Shown here one piece after another: positions 61,933-64,000 of a DNA stretch of 64,000 nt. This DNA is from Cellulomonas hominis. GTDB lineage: Bacteria > Actinomycetota > Actinomycetes > Actinomycetales > Cellulomonadaceae. Within the stretch, counting starts at the first letter, position 1, and the number at the start of each line of letters is the position of its first letter. The stretch is from assembly GCF_014201095.1 (NCBI RefSeq), contig NZ_JACHDN010000001.1, positions 124,001-188,000 on the forward strand, given 5' to 3'. Both the position numbers and the translations under genes were made by a program. The notes under the pieces are model-generated. The model had not been told where the DNA came from. It worked only from the letters and a program-made list of their open reading frames with translations, and searched no databases.

Positions 61933-63909
61933 ATGACCCGCAGCGGCATCGACCTCACGGCCCTCGACCCCGCCGTCCGCCCGCAGGACGACCTGTACGC
62001 GCACGTCAACGGCCGCTGGGTCGCGGAGCACGAGATCCCCGCCGACCGCGCCATGGACGGCTCCTTCCGCGCCCTGCACGACCAGGCCGAGGAGCAGGTC
62101 CGGGACATCATCACCGAGGCCGGCGCGGCCGCGGACGCCACCGGCGTGCAGGCGCAGATCGGCGCGCTGTACGCGAGCTTCATGGACACCGACGCCGTCG
62201 AGGCCGCCGGCGTCGAGCCGCTGCGCCCCGACCTCGAGGCGATCGAGGCGGCGACCACCCGGGAGCAGCTCACCGACGTGCTGGGCGCGCTGCAGCGCAC
62301 CGGCGCCGCCGGGGGCGCGGGCTTCTGGGTGGACAACGACGCCAAGGACCCGGAGCGGTACGTCGTCTACCTGTACCAGTCCGGCCTCGGCCTGCCCGAC
62401 GAGTCGTACTACCGCGACGAGCAGTACGCGGCGGTCCTCGCGGCGTACCGCCCGCACGTGGCCCGGATGCTGCGCCTCGGCGGCTGGGCCGCGGACGAGG
62501 CCGCCGCGGACGACGCCGCCGGCCGGGTCGTCGCGCTCGAGTCGAAGATCGCCGCCGGGCACTGGGACGTGGTGAAGGACCGCGACGCCGACCTCACCTA
62601 CAACCCGACGACCCTGGCGGCGCTGGCCACCACCGCGCCCGGGCTCGACTGGGCGGCCTGGGCCCGCGCGCTCGGCGCCCCGGAGGGGTCGCTCGACGAG
62701 CTCGTCGTCCGGGAGCCGTCGTTCGCCACCGCGTTCGCCGGGCTCTGGGCGTCCGAGCCGGTCGCGGACTGGCAGGCCTGGCTGGCGTACCACGCGATCA
62801 CCTCGCGGGCGCCGTACCTGTCGTCCGAGCTGGTCGAGGCGAACTTCGACTTCCACGGCCGCACCCTGACCGGCGCCCAGGAGCTCCGGGACCGGTGGAA
62901 GCGCGGGGTCTCGCTGGTGCAGGGCGTGCTCGGCGAGGCCGTCGGCGAGGTCTACGTCGCCCGGCACTTCCCGCCGGCGCACAAGGAGCGGATGGAGCAG
63001 CTCGTCGGGCACCTCGTCGAGGCGTACCGCGAGTCGATCACCGGCCTGGACTGGATGGGCGAGGAGACCAAGGCCAAGGCCCTCGCGAAGCTCGACGCCT
63101 TCACGCCGAAGATCGGGTACCCCGTGAAGTGGCGCGACTACTCCGGCCTCGAGGTCCGCGCGGACGACCTCGTCGGCAACGTGCGCCGCGCCGCCGCGTT
63201 CGAGCAGGACTACGAGCTCGGCAAGATCGGCAAGCCGATCGACCGCGACGAGTGGTTCATGACGCCGCAGACCGTGAACGCCTACTACAACCCCGGCATG
63301 AACGAGATCGTGTTCCCCGCGGCGATCCTGCAGCCGCCGTTCTTCGACGCCGACGCGGACGACGCCGTGAACTACGGCGGCATCGGCGCGGTCATCGGGC
63401 ACGAGATCGGGCACGGCTTCGACGACCAGGGCTCCAAGTACGACGGCCAGGGCCGCCTCGAGGACTGGTGGACCGAGTCCGACCGCGCGGAGTTCGAGAA
63501 GCGGACCTCCGCGCTGATCGCGCAGTACGACGGCTTCTCCCCCGCGCAGCTGAACGGGTCGCACCACGTCAACGGCGCGCTCACCATCGGCGAGAACATC
63601 GGCGACCTCGGCGGGCTGTCCATCGCGCTCAAGGCGTACCGGATCGCCCTGGGCACCTCCCTCGACGAGGCGCCGGTGGTCGACGGGCTGACCGCCGTGC
63701 AGCGCGTGCTGCTCGGCTGGGCGCAGGTGTGGCGCGCGAAGGGCCGCGACGAGGAGGTCATCCGCAGGCTCGCGGTGGACCCGCACTCCCCGGACGAGGT
63801 GCGCTGCAACGCCGTCGTGCGGAACGTGGACGAGTACTACCAGGCGTTCGACGTGCAGCCCGGGGACGGGCTGTACCTGGCGCCCGAGGAGCGGGTGCGG
63901 ATCTGGTGA
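61933..63909 (+). CDS. M13-family zinc metallopeptidase (neprilysin-like)
   Basis: 658-residue peptidase. H490-E-I-G-H494 binds zinc together with E554 in G-E-N-I-G-D, and D-D-L-Y-A-H-V-N-G-R-W opens the N-terminal domain. V-N-A-Y-Y-N-P is the substrate-binding block. There is no signal peptide or membrane anchor, so unlike animal neprilysin it is probably cytoplasmic. ATG at 61933 was chosen; a GTG at 61888 eight bases after TAGGCT would allow a leaderless start with 15 more residues. Confidence 0.94.
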   Translation: MTRSGIDLTALDPAVRPQDDLYAHVNGRWVAEHEIPADRAMDGSFRALHDQAEEQVRDIITEAGAAADATGVQAQIGALYASFMDTDAVEAAGVEPLRPDLEAIEAATTREQLTDVLGALQRTGAAGGAGFWVDNDAKDPERYVVYLYQSGLGLPDESYYRDEQYAAVLAAYRPHVARMLRLGGWAADEAAADDAAGRVVALESKIAAGHWDVVKDRDADLTYNPTTLAALATTAPGLDWAAWARALGAPEGSLDELVVREPSFATAFAGLWASEPVADWQAWLAYHAITSRAPYLSSELVEANFDFHGRTLTGAQELRDRWKRGVSLVQGVLGEAVGEVYVARHFPPAHKERMEQLVGHLVEAYRESITGLDWMGEETKAKALAKLDAFTPKIGYPVKWRDYSGLEVRADDLVGNVRRAAAFEQDYELGKIGKPIDRDEWFMTPQTVNAYYNPGMNEIVFPAAILQPPFFDADADDAVNYGGIGAVIGHEIGHGFDDQGSKYDGQGRLEDWWTESDRAEFEKRTSALIAQYDGFSPAQLNGSHHVNGALTIGENIGDLGGLSIALKAYRIALGTSLDEAPVVDGLTAVQRVLLGWAQVWRAKGRDEEVIRRLAVDPHSPDEVRCNAVVRNVDEYYQAFDVQPGDGLYLAPEERVRIW

Positions 63910-64000
63910 CGACCGGTACGACCGCGGCCGGCACCCCGGCCGCCGACCCCGGCGCGCCCGCTCCCGCCCCCGCGGCGCCGGTCGACCGCCGGCGCGTCCT
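63906..64000 (+). CDS. Start of an unidentified gene coupled to the M13 peptidase (3' end missing)
   Basis: A GTG overlaps the peptidase stop (GTGA), and the frame stays open to the window end. The visible 31 residues are Thr/Ala/Pro-rich and end D-R-R-R-V, typical of a disordered head before a membrane helix or domain. No family can be named. The tight overlap suggests co-translation. Confidence 0.45.
   Translation, partial: MTTGTTAAGTPAADPGAPAPAPAAPVDRRRV

Overview
The window is about 64 kb of very GC-rich DNA. Coding strands show G/C at almost every third codon position. The gene families point to an actinobacterium of the Micrococcales; Cellulomonas or a close relative is my best guess, but this is inferred from gene content without a database search. 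Supporting families are coenzyme F420 genes with a putative F420-0 transporter, paired clpP genes with clpX and tig, the phosphomutase / DUF3090 / SCO1664 trio, cysteine-rich leader peptides, an Rv2629-type ribosome factor, and several starts that look leaderless.

Layout. 1-2110: end of a PLP-dependent aminotransferase and an IS30-family element sitting inside an intergenic palindrome. 2140-12000: F420 block, with a lipoprotein/permease/ATPase transporter translationally coupled to cofD, then cofC, cofE and an F420-type LLM oxidoreductase, interspersed with small genes (DUF1801, HhH-GPD glycosylase, YbjQ, methyltransferase). 12100-15640: nucleoside hydrolase, and a LysR regulator divergent from an MFS exporter. 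15800-23060: valS, a polar amino-acid ABC importer and a long-chain acyl-CoA ligase. 23130-29240 (minus strand): hibernation-type factor, chorismate mutase, clpX, clpP2, clpP1, tig. 29400-36500: DoxX, MFS, a secreted LAATG protein, tRNA-Pro and tRNA-Gly, the phosphomutase/DUF3090/SCO1664 operon and a hydrolase. 36600-50700: sulfur metabolism, consisting of a cysteine leader peptide before cysK-cysE, methylglyoxal synthase, a YtrA-like regulator with its membrane partner, an LLM oxidoreductase, BenE, and a second cysteine leader peptide before an operon of sulfonate-type ABC transporter, acetyl-CoA synthetase, O-acetylhomoserine/serine sulfhydrylase and CoA-binding protein. 50850-64000: TetR/MFS pair, Atl-like DNA-lesion protein, SpoIIE-type phosphatase, Eis-like acetyltransferase, rpiB, a YhgE/Pip protein with an MMPL transporter that carries a degenerate ABC-ATPase-like tail, and an M13 peptidase.

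The most distinctive non-genic feature is a dispersed family of about ten intergenic palindromes of 55-80 bp. Most have ends reading CGCCGAG...CTCGGCG or a close variant, and several share core sequences. One is split by the IS30 element and one is embedded in the 3' end of the sulfhydrylase gene. The second main theme is a two-operon sulfur regulon that appears to be controlled by cysteine-codon leader peptides behind similar promoters.
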